Notes under the pieces: model-generated
What the model saw: only the letters and a program-made list of their open reading frames with translations
Database searches by the model: none
What the model was told of the DNA's origin: nothing
Source: Kitasatospora xanthocidica
GTDB lineage: Bacteria > Actinomycetota > Actinomycetes > Streptomycetales > Streptomycetaceae
Length of the DNA: 64,000 nucleotides
Assembly (NCBI RefSeq): GCF_014656195.1
Contig: NZ_BNBY01000021.1
Coordinates: forward strand, 62,001 to 126,000
Direction of reading: 5' to 3'
Position numbers and translations under genes: made by a program
Shown here: positions 26,401-33,241 of the stretch, piece by piece
Layout: each line of letters opens with the position of its first letter
Position numbering within the stretch: position 1 is the stretch's first letter

Positions 26401-27710
26401 CCCTCAGCGTGCCCGTCCCGCTGCAGCAGTCCGTCCGGGCCCGGCTGACGGCCGGTGAGCGGAAGGCCTGGGCGATGGCCGCCGTACGAGCCGTGGTGGC
26501 GAGCTTCCCGTCGGACCCGACACCCACGGAACGATGGCCCGCCTGCACGGCCCTCCTGCCGCACGCCCACACCGTGCTCCAGCAGCCCGGCCTCGACGAC
26601 CGCTCGCTGCGCCTGCGCGCCGAACTCCTGCACCAGCTGGCCAGGTTCCGGGCCGCCCAGGGCGAGTTCGACTCGGCCGAGGCGTACCTGCGCCAGCGCC
26701 GCTTCCTGGTCCGTGAACTGCCGGCCGGGTCGGCGGACGTGGACGCCGCCCTGCTGATGGCCAGGGTCCTGCACGGAGCCGGTCGCTACGCACACGTCCT
26801 CGAGTACGTCGAGGAGGTCCTGGGCGGCGACGGCGAGCGCGACCTCAGGACCGTGCAGGCCCACCGGCTGGCCGCCGCGGTCCTCCGGGAGTCGTACCTG
26901 CTGGAGGAGTCCAGGACGCAACTGCGGGCCGCCCGGGCGACCCTGACCCCGACCTCACCCGCTGGCCTCCTCACCCGCCTGGAGATCCAGCGCGAAACGG
27001 CCCTGACCGAACTGGAGGCCGGCCGGCTGGCCGAGGCCGAGGAGCAGCTGGAACTGGCGTGGACCGGGCTGCTCCGCCTCGGATCGGACCGGCCGCGCAA
27101 CGCGGACCTGCTGGAGGTGACGATCCGTCAGGACCGCGCACGGATCTCCCTCCTCCAGGGCCGCCCCAGCCTCTCGGTCTGCGAAGTCCTCGCGGCGAGC
27201 ATCCGCAAGGCCGGGAAGCGGCACGACACCGAGGGCCTCGACGTGATCATGAGCGCCAGCGAGACCCTGGTCGACATCACCCGGGCGGCCCTCGACGAGC
27301 TGAAGCCCCGTGAGCAGGCCGGGATGGACACGTACCGGAGCCTCTGGCAGGGGCGGGTGACGGCGCTGACGGCCATCGCCGAGGCGGTCCTGGCGTACCG
27401 TCGGGAACACGCCGGGGAGCAGCCGCACCGACTGGCCACCGCCCTCGACATGTACGGCATGCTGCTGTCCGCGCTGGGCCGGTTCGGGCCGGCGGAGGAA
27501 GTCCTCGGCGAGGCCGCCGGTCTCCACCTCGCGGTGCACGGCGACCACCACCCGGCCTGGGCCGAGAACCGCTGGCGGCTGGCCCAGGTCCTGGCCGCCG
27601 CCGGCCGTCGGCAGGCCGCTCGGCAGCTCGCGCAGCACGCCCACGTCCTCCTCGGCTACCGCCTCGGCGACGACCACCCCCGGCTCACCCCCGTCGCCCG
27701 GATGCTGTGA
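23403..27710 (+). CDS. SAV_2336-type / vWA-like, STAND NTPase and TPR fusion
   Basis: About 1435 residues. The N-terminal third (about 1-620) resembles SAV_2336-type proteins: a helical start (ELLRQLGRLL, DLADVLWLARVCGM), a low-complexity linker, and a vWA-like Rossmann region with VDVVVDGGPTMAVW and VLLLTDGVGPLWHS, although the MIDAS serines are not obvious. After a Pro-rich linker comes a STAND/NB-ARC NTPase with Walker A GQENTGKTT (735-743), Walker B WLIVIDDL and GSVLITSR. From about 1050 to the C-terminus are TPR-like helical pairs. This is the likely sensor and ATP switch: TPRs detect a signal, the STAND domain oligomerises, and MoxR/VMAP/protease are engaged. The ATG at 23403 is chosen because upstream sequence in this frame is MoxR shadow. 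Confidence 0.8.
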   Translation: MPAARPVPAELLRQLGRLLTADGAEPGGSTDPRDLADVLWLARVCGMRPDESPGTTGDPSVPPAELPPLPAIDAEADERATAAWSAALRAAVDRVVEEQAGEGAPVPARTPRQGLPEGAAGAVPAAAGAPVPEPVVPFFLPSVPGPSEPADAPAATVRTPARPALTGTLALSRALRPLRRTVRSAHEFVLDEEATVSVSGRAGLLLPVWRGAPERWLDVDVVVDGGPTMAVWSTLGDELVGLLRRHGAFHRVRVWSVHDRAGAPVLTPRGVGAAQGGGIGPAADPRGRRIVLLLTDGVGPLWHSGALAAAMREWSRQAPVTVLQVLPRRHWHRTALRPVPARARVRPGVRPTVHYAPDDEGWADPGTAWAGVLELRADWLAPWARMLSGRASDWTPVLAVPLDGPARSGEPVPAGAPAPVAEEKPADLLARFRREASPTAYELAGFLAAAPLSLPVMRHVQAAMLGDSSATHLAEIYLSGLLERRCPERPGEDPEAVLYDFRPGVRDRLLGTLTRRESATVLRVLAGVSQSVAGAFGGTLDFRALAALADAGTGGGPGLPSESVPFAEVAVEVLRGLGGADRALAERLAVSLPAGSRVREAVAAARKGERRPPEAAPGEGRTERAGAPVPPPPAGTDRAGWLPPSDEADAARPERRWWQRRRTTTTGATAGPPPASAPEPAPPTWNNLPPGLPDMTGWESRLVQVERILHPGRSAADVRRAAHPSDGRSLCLVQGQENTGKTTVALAYAHLHLTDYSLVWWVDGRSHETIAQSLDHLATLQGLPLDGDVAGALNQWLAEHPGWLIVIDDLARELPEDERWMAGYSPRALVGDRWPPDGFGSVLITSRVATNTGAVLQDHTLHLLADQWRAEPLATADTPDDDLAALPGLLARATDTAAPPSAGSRPAPPPPEPEERVAYGPLLVHLAGEDGEALDVLKACTFLAATGLSIELINQGLLAAGGEPGTGVEREVPRLSAAVISKLSARRLLRVAPNHRGSAALSVPVPLQQSVRARLTAGERKAWAMAAVRAVVASFPSDPTPTERWPACTALLPHAHTVLQQPGLDDRSLRLRAELLHQLARFRAAQGEFDSAEAYLRQRRFLVRELPAGSADVDAALLMARVLHGAGRYAHVLEYVEEVLGGDGERDLRTVQAHRLAAAVLRESYLLEESRTQLRAARATLTPTSPAGLLTRLEIQRETALTELEAGRLAEAEEQLELAWTGLLRLGSDRPRNADLLEVTIRQDRARISLLQGRPSLSVCEVLAASIRKAGKRHDTEGLDVIMSASETLVDITRAALDELKPREQAGMDTYRSLWQGRVTALTAIAEAVLAYRREHAGEQPHRLATALDMYGMLLSALGRFGPAEEVLGEAAGLHLAVHGDHHPAWAENRWRLAQVLAAAGRRQAARQLAQHAHVLLGYRLGDDHPRLTPVARML

Positions 27711-27722
27711 CGGGTTCTCGTC

Positions 27723-28595
27723 TCACCCTGCGGTGGCGGGCCGTGCCACCGGGCTGAAGCGCACCGGGGTGCCCGGGGCGGCCTGGGCGGCGGCGGGCAG
27801 GGCGGTGGCGGGGACGACGCCGACGACCGGGTAGCCGCCGGTGGTCGGGTGGTCGGCGAGGAAGATGACCGGGCGCCCGCTCGGCGGCACCTGCACGGCG
27901 CCCAGCACCATGCCCTCGCTGGGCAGTTCACCCTCCCGGGCGCGCTCCAGGCCCGGCCCGTCCAGGCGCAGCCCGATGCGGTTGCTGGTCGGCGAGACGC
28001 GGTAGTCGGCCCGGGCCAGGGAGGCCAGCGAGCGCGCGGTGAACCAGTCGTCGCGCGGGCCGAGGAGCAGCGGCAGCACCACCACCTCCGGCGCCCCCGA
28101 ACACGGCACCACGTCCGCCCCGCCCGACGCGCCCGACGGCTCCCCGAGCGGCAGCGCGTCCCCGGCCGCCAGCGGCGGCGGCCCCAGCCCCGAGAGCAGG
28201 TCGGTCGACCGGCTGCCGAGCACGGGGACGACGGCGATCCCGCCCGCGAACGCCACGTAGCTGCGCACGCCCCGGGTCGCGGGCCCGACCTCCAGCAGCG
28301 CCCCGGCGGGCAGCCGCACCGGGGCGGCCCAGGCAGCGGGCCGCCCGTCCACCCGTACGGCGCACGGCGCCCCGGTCACGGCCGCCGTCACGGCACGCTC
28401 CACCCGCACCGCGCAGCCCAGCAGGGTGGTCTCCAGCGTGGCCGCCGTCTCCGGGTTGCCGACCAGCCGGTTGGCCAGCCGGTGGGCAGGCCGGTCCAGC
28501 GCGCCGGAGCGCGGCACCCCCAGGTGGGCGTGGCCGGGCCGGCCGAGGTCCTGAACGGTCGTCAGCAGGCCTGGGCGGGCGACGGTGACCGTCAT
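27723..28595 (-). CDS. pxpC: 5-oxoprolinase subunit C / biotin-dependent carboxyltransferase family
   Basis: A 290-residue KipA/PxpC protein. PGLLTTVQDLGRPG at the N-terminus, GVPRSGALDRPAHRLANRLVGN and the C-terminal GYPVVGVVPATALP are family motifs. With PxpA and PxpB it forms the prokaryotic ATP-dependent 5-oxoprolinase that opens 5-oxoproline to glutamate. Here the upstream pxpB is only a 3' relic and no pxpA is in the window, so this gene is probably orphaned or acts with subunits encoded elsewhere. The ATG at 28595 overlaps the relic stop and follows GAGGAG. The gene converges with the conflict operon, leaving only 12 bases between stops. Confidence 0.85.
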   Translation of the reverse strand: MTVTVARPGLLTTVQDLGRPGHAHLGVPRSGALDRPAHRLANRLVGNPETAATLETTLLGCAVRVERAVTAAVTGAPCAVRVDGRPAAWAAPVRLPAGALLEVGPATRGVRSYVAFAGGIAVVPVLGSRSTDLLSGLGPPPLAAGDALPLGEPSGASGGADVVPCSGAPEVVVLPLLLGPRDDWFTARSLASLARADYRVSPTSNRIGLRLDGPGLERAREGELPSEGMVLGAVQVPPSGRPVIFLADHPTTGGYPVVGVVPATALPAAAQAAPGTPVRFSPVARPATAG

Positions 28596-28690
28596 CGACT
28601 CTCCTCGATCGCGAACCGGACTCCGGTGCCCGGCGCGAGCGGCGCGACGGGCTCCCGCGCAGGGTCCCACAGCTCCGCGCCGGTGCGGCG
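28592..28690 (-). pseudogene. 3' relic of pxpB (KipI-like 5-oxoprolinase subunit B)
   Basis: Reading upstream of the pxpC start gives 32 codons ending in TGA that overlaps the pxpC ATG. The translation contains RTGAELWDPARE then GTGVRFAIEESR, which matches the conserved C-terminus of PxpB/KipI. An in-frame stop at 28691-28693 and loss of similarity follow immediately, so about 85 per cent of the gene is gone. The normal ATGA coupling to pxpC survives. Confidence 0.75.
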
Positions 28691-28740
28691 TCACCGATGA
28701 GTGCCCGTCATACGTCGGGCCTCGTCACCGCCGGACTCCG

Positions 28741-29430
28741 TCATGGCCGGGTCTCCGTCATCGCCCGGACGATCACCGCGCGCGCGTCGTCCAGGTACCG
28801 GGTCAACTCGACCTCGGCGTCGTCGATCTCACCGGACTCCAGCAGTCCGGCGAGCGTCTGGTTGCGCCGCAGGAACGGCTCGTGCAGGGCGTGCGCCGAG
28901 GGCACCGCCGCGAAGGCCAGGCGCAGCTCCGCCACCAGGTGCGCCATCGCCTCGTCGATCCGCGGGCTGCCCGCCAGCCCGGCGACGGCCTGGTGGTAGT
29001 GCAGGTCCGCGGTGCCGACGGCCACCCAGTCGCCCAGCGCCTCGGCGGCCTCCGCCCGGGCGAGCGCGGTGCGCACCGCGGCCAGCCGCTCCGTCGCGGC
29101 GCTGTGCAGCGCGCGGACGCCCGCGGTCTCCAGCGCGAGGCGCAGCGTGTAGATGTCGGCGACGTCCTGCGGGTTCAGGACCTTGACGAACACGCCGCGG
29201 TTGAGCTCGTGCACGACCAGGCGCTGGTCGGCGAGCAGTCGGAACGCTTCGCGCAGCGTGTTGCGGGAGACGGCGAGCGCCTCGCCGAGTGCCTCCTCCG
29301 ACAGCCGGGTGCCCGGGGCGAGGCGGCCCTCGGTGATGTGCTCGCGCAGCACCTCGGCCACCCGCTGGGCAGCGCTGGCGCGTTCGATCCGGCTGCGATC
29401 GGCCGCGAGCGCGTCGAAAACCCCTGCCAT
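28741..29430 (-). CDS. GntR-family regulator, FCD (FadR) subfamily
   Basis: A 229-residue repressor. The winged helix-turn-helix (about 18-85) has RVAEVLREHITEGRLAPGTRLSEEALGEAL and SRNTLREAFRLL, the hallmark GntR recognition region. The C-terminal FCD domain (about 95-220) carries the metal/ligand positions in LHYHQAVAGLAGS and FLRRNQTLAGL. The start at 29430 follows GGGAGA; an upstream in-frame extension to 29502 lacks family similarity. It is divergent from DUF969-DUF979-pcp and lies beside pxpC, so it probably controls 5-oxoproline uptake and use through the palindrome at 29562-29578. Confidence 0.88.
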   Translation of the reverse strand: MAGVFDALAADRSRIERASAAQRVAEVLREHITEGRLAPGTRLSEEALGEALAVSRNTLREAFRLLADQRLVVHELNRGVFVKVLNPQDVADIYTLRLALETAGVRALHSAATERLAAVRTALARAEAAEALGDWVAVGTADLHYHQAVAGLAGSPRIDEAMAHLVAELRLAFAAVPSAHALHEPFLRRNQTLAGLLESGEIDDAEVELTRYLDDARAVIVRAMTETRP

Positions 29431-29561
29431 GTGCTGTCTCCCGCCTTCCGCCGGACGGGGGCCGCCGGATTCCCCGGGGCCGCCCGGGAGTTGCCGCCCC
29501 ATGGCCGTCCTGGAAGCCGTCCTGGGAGCCGCCCGAACCGAACACTGACCGAACTATTGCC

Positions 29562-29578
29562 GGATTGTTCCACAATCC
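29562..29578. promoter_or_regulatory. Palindromic operator, probably for the GntR protein
   Basis: A perfect palindrome, GGATTGT-TCC-ACAATCC, with 7-bp arms and a 3-bp centre. It lies in the divergent control region, 132 bp from the GntR start and 122 bp from the DUF969 start. The TTGT...ACAA core resembles FadR-subfamily GntR sites, so autoregulation plus control of the divergent operon is likely. Confidence 0.65.
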
Positions 29579-29699
29579 CCTAGCCTCGCGGCAACCCCCC
29601 GCAAGGCCGCCGCCCCAGGGCCCCGGCCTCCTCCGCCGGTCGGCGTCCCGAACGGTCGCCCACCGGGCGGATCCCCCTTTCCGAAAGGCGGCCCGGAAC

Positions 29700-30431
29700 A
29701 TGATCGTCCTTGTCGGCATCCTCGTCGTGGTGGCCGGGTTCGCCACCCGGCGGAATCCGCTCCTCGTCGTCGGCGCCGCCGGCGTCGCCACCGGCCTGCT
29801 GGGCGGCCTGAGCCCGATGAAGGTACTGGACGCGTTCGGCACCGGCTTCGCCTCCAGTCGCTCGGTGACCCTCTTCGCCGTCACCCTGCCGGTGATCGGC
29901 CTCCTGGAGCGCCACGGCCTGCAGGAACAGGCCCGCACCCTGATGAACCGGCTCGCCAAGGTCAGCGCCGGCCGGGTGCTCGCGCTCTACCTGGTGATCC
30001 GTCAACTCGGCGCGGCCCTCGGGCTCACCGCACTCGGCGGACCGGCCCAGGCGGTGCGGCCGATGATCGCGCCGATGGCGGAAGCCGCGGCCGAGCGCCG
30101 CCACGGCCCCCTGACCGAGAAGGCCCGCGAGCGGCTGCGCTCCTTCGCCGCCAGCGCCGACACCGTCGGCCTGTTCTTCGGCGAGGACTGCTTCCTCGCC
30201 GTCGGCTCGATCCTCCTGATCACCGGCTTCGTCAACGCGACCTACCACACCGCCCTGGAGCCCGTGCAGCTCGCCCTGTGGGCCATCCCCACCGCGGTCT
30301 GCGCCACCCTCGTCCACGGCACCCGCCTGCTGCGACTGGACAGCTCCCTCGCCTCCCTCACCTCCCGCACCGGCGACCTGCCGGCCGCCGCCGAGGGCCG
30401 TACCGGCCGAGTCACGGAGGGCTCCAAGTGA
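29700..30431 (+). CDS. DUF969 membrane protein
   Basis: A 243-residue, strongly hydrophobic protein opening with MIVLVGILVVVAGFATRRNPLLVV and containing LGGPAQAVRPMIAPMAEAAAE and GLFFGEDCFLAVGSILLI. DUF969 is nearly always paired with DUF979, and the pair occurs beside pcp and pxp genes, which suggests a two-part carrier for 5-oxoproline or a related cyclic acid. Transport has been inferred from context, not shown from this sequence. The ATG at 29700 starts right at the first helix. The stop overlaps the DUF979 start (GTGA). Confidence 0.85.
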   Translation: MIVLVGILVVVAGFATRRNPLLVVGAAGVATGLLGGLSPMKVLDAFGTGFASSRSVTLFAVTLPVIGLLERHGLQEQARTLMNRLAKVSAGRVLALYLVIRQLGAALGLTALGGPAQAVRPMIAPMAEAAAERRHGPLTEKARERLRSFAASADTVGLFFGEDCFLAVGSILLITGFVNATYHTALEPVQLALWAIPTAVCATLVHGTRLLRLDSSLASLTSRTGDLPAAAEGRTGRVTEGSK

Positions 30432-31396
30432 TCAAGGTCGAGTGGCTGTACTGGCTCGTCGGCGCCGTCTTCCTCGCGATGGCCGCCCAGATGGCCGCCG
30501 ACCGCGGCAACCCCAGGCGCTACGGCAACGCCGCCTTCTGGGGCCTGCTCGGCGCGAGCTTCGGCTACGGCACCTGGGTCGCCGACAAGAGCGCGCCGGC
30601 CGCGCCGCTGGGCGCCGCCGTGCTGGCGATGATCTGTCTGGCCGGCTTCGGCCTCACCGGCCGCGGCACGCCCACGACCGCCGCGCCCGAGCGGCGGGCC
30701 GCCTCCGCCGCCCGCCTGCGCAGCAAGCTGTTCATCCCCGCCCTCACCCTCCCGCTGGTCGCGCTCGCCTGCGGCACCCTGCTCAAGGACGTCCACCTCG
30801 GCGGCGGCCCGCTGCTGCAGAGCGGCAGCGAGACGCTCCTCGGCCTCGGCATCGGCTCGATCGTCGCCCTCGTGGTCGCCCTCCTCCTCACCCGCGAGCG
30901 CAACCCCGCCGTCGCCCTGACGGCCGGCCGCGGGCTGCTGGAGGCGATGGGCTGGGCGCTGCTGCTGCCCCAACTCCTCGCCGTGCTCGGCTCGATCTTC
31001 CAGAGCGCGGGCGTCGGCACCCAGGTCGGCAAGATCGTCACCCACGTCCTGCCGGACGGCAGCAGGTACACCGCCGTGGCGGTCTACTGCCTCGGCATGG
31101 CCCTGTTCACGCTCATCATGGGCAACGCCTTCGCCGCCTTCCCCGTCATGACCGCCGCCATCGGCTGGCCCGTCCTGGTCGCCCAACTCCACGGCAGCGC
31201 ACCGGTGGTCCTGGCCGTGGGCATGCTGTCCGGCTTCTGCGGCACCCTGGCCACCCCGATGGCCGCGAACTTCAACCTCGTCCCGGCCGCGCTGCTGGAA
31301 CTCAAGGACCAGTACGGGCCGATCAAGGCGCAACTGCCCACCGCGGCGATCATGTTGGTCTGCAACGTCGCCATCATGTCGCTCTTCGCCTTCTGA
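30428..31396 (+). CDS. DUF979 membrane protein
   Basis: A 322-residue hydrophobic protein with GTG start overlapping the DUF969 stop. It begins IKVEWLYWLVGAVFLAMAAQMAADRGNPRRYGNAAFWGLLG and includes GNAFAAFPVMTAAIGWPVLV and SGFCGTLATPMAANFNLVPA, conserved in DUF979. About nine membrane segments are visible. It likely forms a complex with the DUF969 product in the cytoplasmic membrane. Its neighbours, pcp downstream and pxpC/GntR upstream, tie it to pyroglutamate metabolism. Confidence 0.85.
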   Translation: MIKVEWLYWLVGAVFLAMAAQMAADRGNPRRYGNAAFWGLLGASFGYGTWVADKSAPAAPLGAAVLAMICLAGFGLTGRGTPTTAAPERRAASAARLRSKLFIPALTLPLVALACGTLLKDVHLGGGPLLQSGSETLLGLGIGSIVALVVALLLTRERNPAVALTAGRGLLEAMGWALLLPQLLAVLGSIFQSAGVGTQVGKIVTHVLPDGSRYTAVAVYCLGMALFTLIMGNAFAAFPVMTAAIGWPVLVAQLHGSAPVVLAVGMLSGFCGTLATPMAANFNLVPAALLELKDQYGPIKAQLPTAAIMLVCNVAIMSLFAF

Positions 31397-31459
31397 GCCC
31401 TCTGAGCCACGCCGCCCCGACCCGCATCACGCCGTCCGACAGAAAGGGCCAGCCCGCCC

Positions 31460-32101
31460 ATGCCCCGGGTCCTGCTCACCGGTTTCGAGCCGTTCGACGG
31501 CGCCGCCCTCAACCCGTCCTGGGAGGCAGCCCGCCTCGTCGCCGCCGACCCGCCGCGGGGGCTGGAGGTCACCTCCACCCGCCTGAGCTGCGTCTTCGGC
31601 CGGGCCGTCGACGAACTGCGGGCGGCCGTCCGGGAGACCGGCCCGGACGTGGTGGTCTGCCTCGGCCAGGCCACCGGACGCCCCGACATCAGCGTCGAGC
31701 GGATAGCCGTCAACATCGACGACGCGCGCATCCCCGACAACGCCGGCCGCCGGCCCGTCGACCGGCCGGTCGTCCGGGGCGGCCCCGCGGCCTACTTCGC
31801 CACCCTGCCTGTCAAGGCGTGCGTGGCCGCCGTCCGGGAGGCCGGCCTGCCCGCCTCGCTCTCCCACACCGCCGGGACCTTCGTGTGCAACCACGTCTTC
31901 TACGCCCTGATGCACCAGCTCGCCACCGAACGCCCCACCACCCGCGGCGGGTTCGTCCACGTCCCGGCCCTGCCCGAGCAGGTCCTCGACCGGGCCCAGC
32001 CCTCCCTGCCCGCCACCACCACCGCCCACGCCCTGCGCGCCCTGCTCACCGCCTCCCTGCGCCCCACCGACCTGCACACCCCGGAGGGCATCACCCACTG
32101 A
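31460..32101 (+). CDS. pcp: Pyrrolidone-carboxylate peptidase (pyroglutamyl peptidase I)
   Basis: A 213-residue C15 cysteine peptidase, the usual length. It begins VLLTGFEPFDG, and the catalytic triad is readable as Glu80 (SVERIAVNIDDARIPDN), Cys143 (HTAGTFVCNHVFY) and His167 (GGFVHVPALPEQ). It removes N-terminal pyroglutamate from peptides in the cytosol, releasing 5-oxoproline, which fits the DUF969/DUF979 carrier pair upstream and the pxpC gene. It ends the operon before a strong hairpin. Confidence 0.93.
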   Translation: MPRVLLTGFEPFDGAALNPSWEAARLVAADPPRGLEVTSTRLSCVFGRAVDELRAAVRETGPDVVVCLGQATGRPDISVERIAVNIDDARIPDNAGRRPVDRPVVRGGPAAYFATLPVKACVAAVREAGLPASLSHTAGTFVCNHVFYALMHQLATERPTTRGGFVHVPALPEQVLDRAQPSLPATTTAHALRALLTASLRPTDLHTPEGITH

Positions 32102-32143
32102 CACCGGACCGGACCGCACGCCCCGAGGACGGGGCGAAACGCC

Positions 32144-32177
32144 GGATGGCCCGTCGGATTCCTCCGACGGGCCATCC
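32144..32177. terminator. Bidirectional terminator after pcp
   Basis: A perfect 15-bp stem (32144-32158 with 32163-32177) around a TTCC loop, between the convergent pcp and SRPBCC genes. Confidence 0.9.
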
Positions 32178-32199
32178 GTACCGGTCCTGGGGCTGGTTG

Positions 32200-32589
32200 T
32201 CAGCGCGCGGTCTGCTGCTCCAGCGTCTCCTTCATGACCTGGGCGCCCCGGACGACGCGCGGCCGGACCTGCTCGACCATCTCGTGCGGCAGCACATCGG
32301 TGGTCCAGACCAGTCGGCAGTGCTCGGGCCCCTCGGGAAGGACCTGGAACGAGGCGTGGTGGTGGGTGAGGGGGATCTTGAACCCCTCGACCGCCGAGTA
32401 GGCGAGCCGGCGGAGGTCGTCGTCGATGCTGACGATCAGCTCGCGGATCACCGCGCCGCCGGGCACGGTCAGGTACCGGGTGTCGCCCTCCACGCGGGCG
32501 TCGAGGACATAGCCGGGAACGAGGCGCTCGTGCACCGCCGCCACGTCCCGGACCGCGTCCCACACCTCGTCCGCCCCGGCTTCGATCAC
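32200..32589 (-). CDS. SRPBCC-family ligand-binding protein
   Basis: About 129 residues if started at GTG 32589. The START-like fold is indicated by ADEVWDAVRDVAAVHERLVPGYV, the central strands and the C-terminal long helix VVRGAQVMKETLEQQ. The family binds hydrophobic ligands or acts in polyketide cyclisation or stress; no substrate can be given. The family usually begins MATI-x-x-DIVI. Here the frame continues upstream of the GTG as IATIVQDIV, with the codon at 32613-32611 reading ATC and GGGGAG eight bases before it. The true start may therefore be a non-standard ATC, or the original ATG has been lost and GTG 32589 is used. Confidence 0.75.
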   Translation of the reverse strand: MIEAGADEVWDAVRDVAAVHERLVPGYVLDARVEGDTRYLTVPGGAVIRELIVSIDDDLRRLAYSAVEGFKIPLTHHHASFQVLPEGPEHCRLVWTTDVLPHEMVEQVRPRVVRGAQVMKETLEQQTAR

Positions 32590-32677
32590 GATGTCCTGAA
32601 CGATGGTGGCGATGGCCGTTCTCCCCTCGGATGTGGATCGTCGTCGGCACCCTGGTGCCGCTGTGGGCTCGGCGGTG

Positions 32678-33241
32678 TCAGTGCGACCAGTACGGCTCGT
32701 CGACCGTCGCGCAGTCGGCGGCGTAGTTCAGTGGTCCCCGGACGAACCCGCCGTTCCCGTTGCTGTCGGTGGTGTCGGTGACATCGGTCAGGGTGGCCCG
32801 GACCTCGGCACAACCGTTGACACCGACGGCGAACCAGAGGCCGAACCCCTGGGCCCTCACCTCCACCGAGCCCTTGTTGCGTTCGACCGCGTAGCCCTTG
32901 CCCCTCCAGAGCGCCTGGACGGTGTCGAGCGGCTCCTGATCGTGGGTGGGGGCGATTCGGACCCGGGCTGCCTGTCTGACGATCATCTCCGTCCGGCCCG
33001 TTTTCCTGCAGCCGGACGTACCGCAGAAACCGGTCAGGTCGGGGTCGCTCTCGTACTTCGGCTCGGCCCACTGGAGCCCCGGGTGGAAGACCCCAGCGAC
33101 ATCGGCGAGTTCGGCCTCGACCCGGTGCTGCGCCTGGTCGACCGGCACGGTGGGCTTCTCGGGCTCCGGCCAGGCGTACCAGCCGGCCAGGAGGGCCAGC
33201 AGCACCCCTGGCACGCCCACGCGCCATACCGTCGCCTTCAC
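32678..33241 (-). CDS. Membrane-anchored or secreted protein, unknown function
   Basis: A 187-residue protein. An N-terminal hydrophobic helix (about residues 6-22, VWRVGVPGVLLALLAGWYAW) with no lipobox Cys suggests a single-pass anchor or signal peptide. The rest is hydrophilic, with a CGTSGC motif and further Cys that could form disulfides outside the cell. I do not recognise the family. Its start overlaps the stop of the upstream DUF1023 hydrolase (ATGA), and the third gene encodes an Esx-like protein. The cassette may thus form a secreted toxin or hydrolase with an accessory or immunity-type partner; that is inference. Confidence 0.65.
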   Translation of the reverse strand: MKATVWRVGVPGVLLALLAGWYAWPEPEKPTVPVDQAQHRVEAELADVAGVFHPGLQWAEPKYESDPDLTGFCGTSGCRKTGRTEMIVRQAARVRIAPTHDQEPLDTVQALWRGKGYAVERNKGSVEVRAQGFGLWFAVGVNGCAEVRATLTDVTDTTDSNGNGGFVRGPLNYAADCATVDEPYWSH

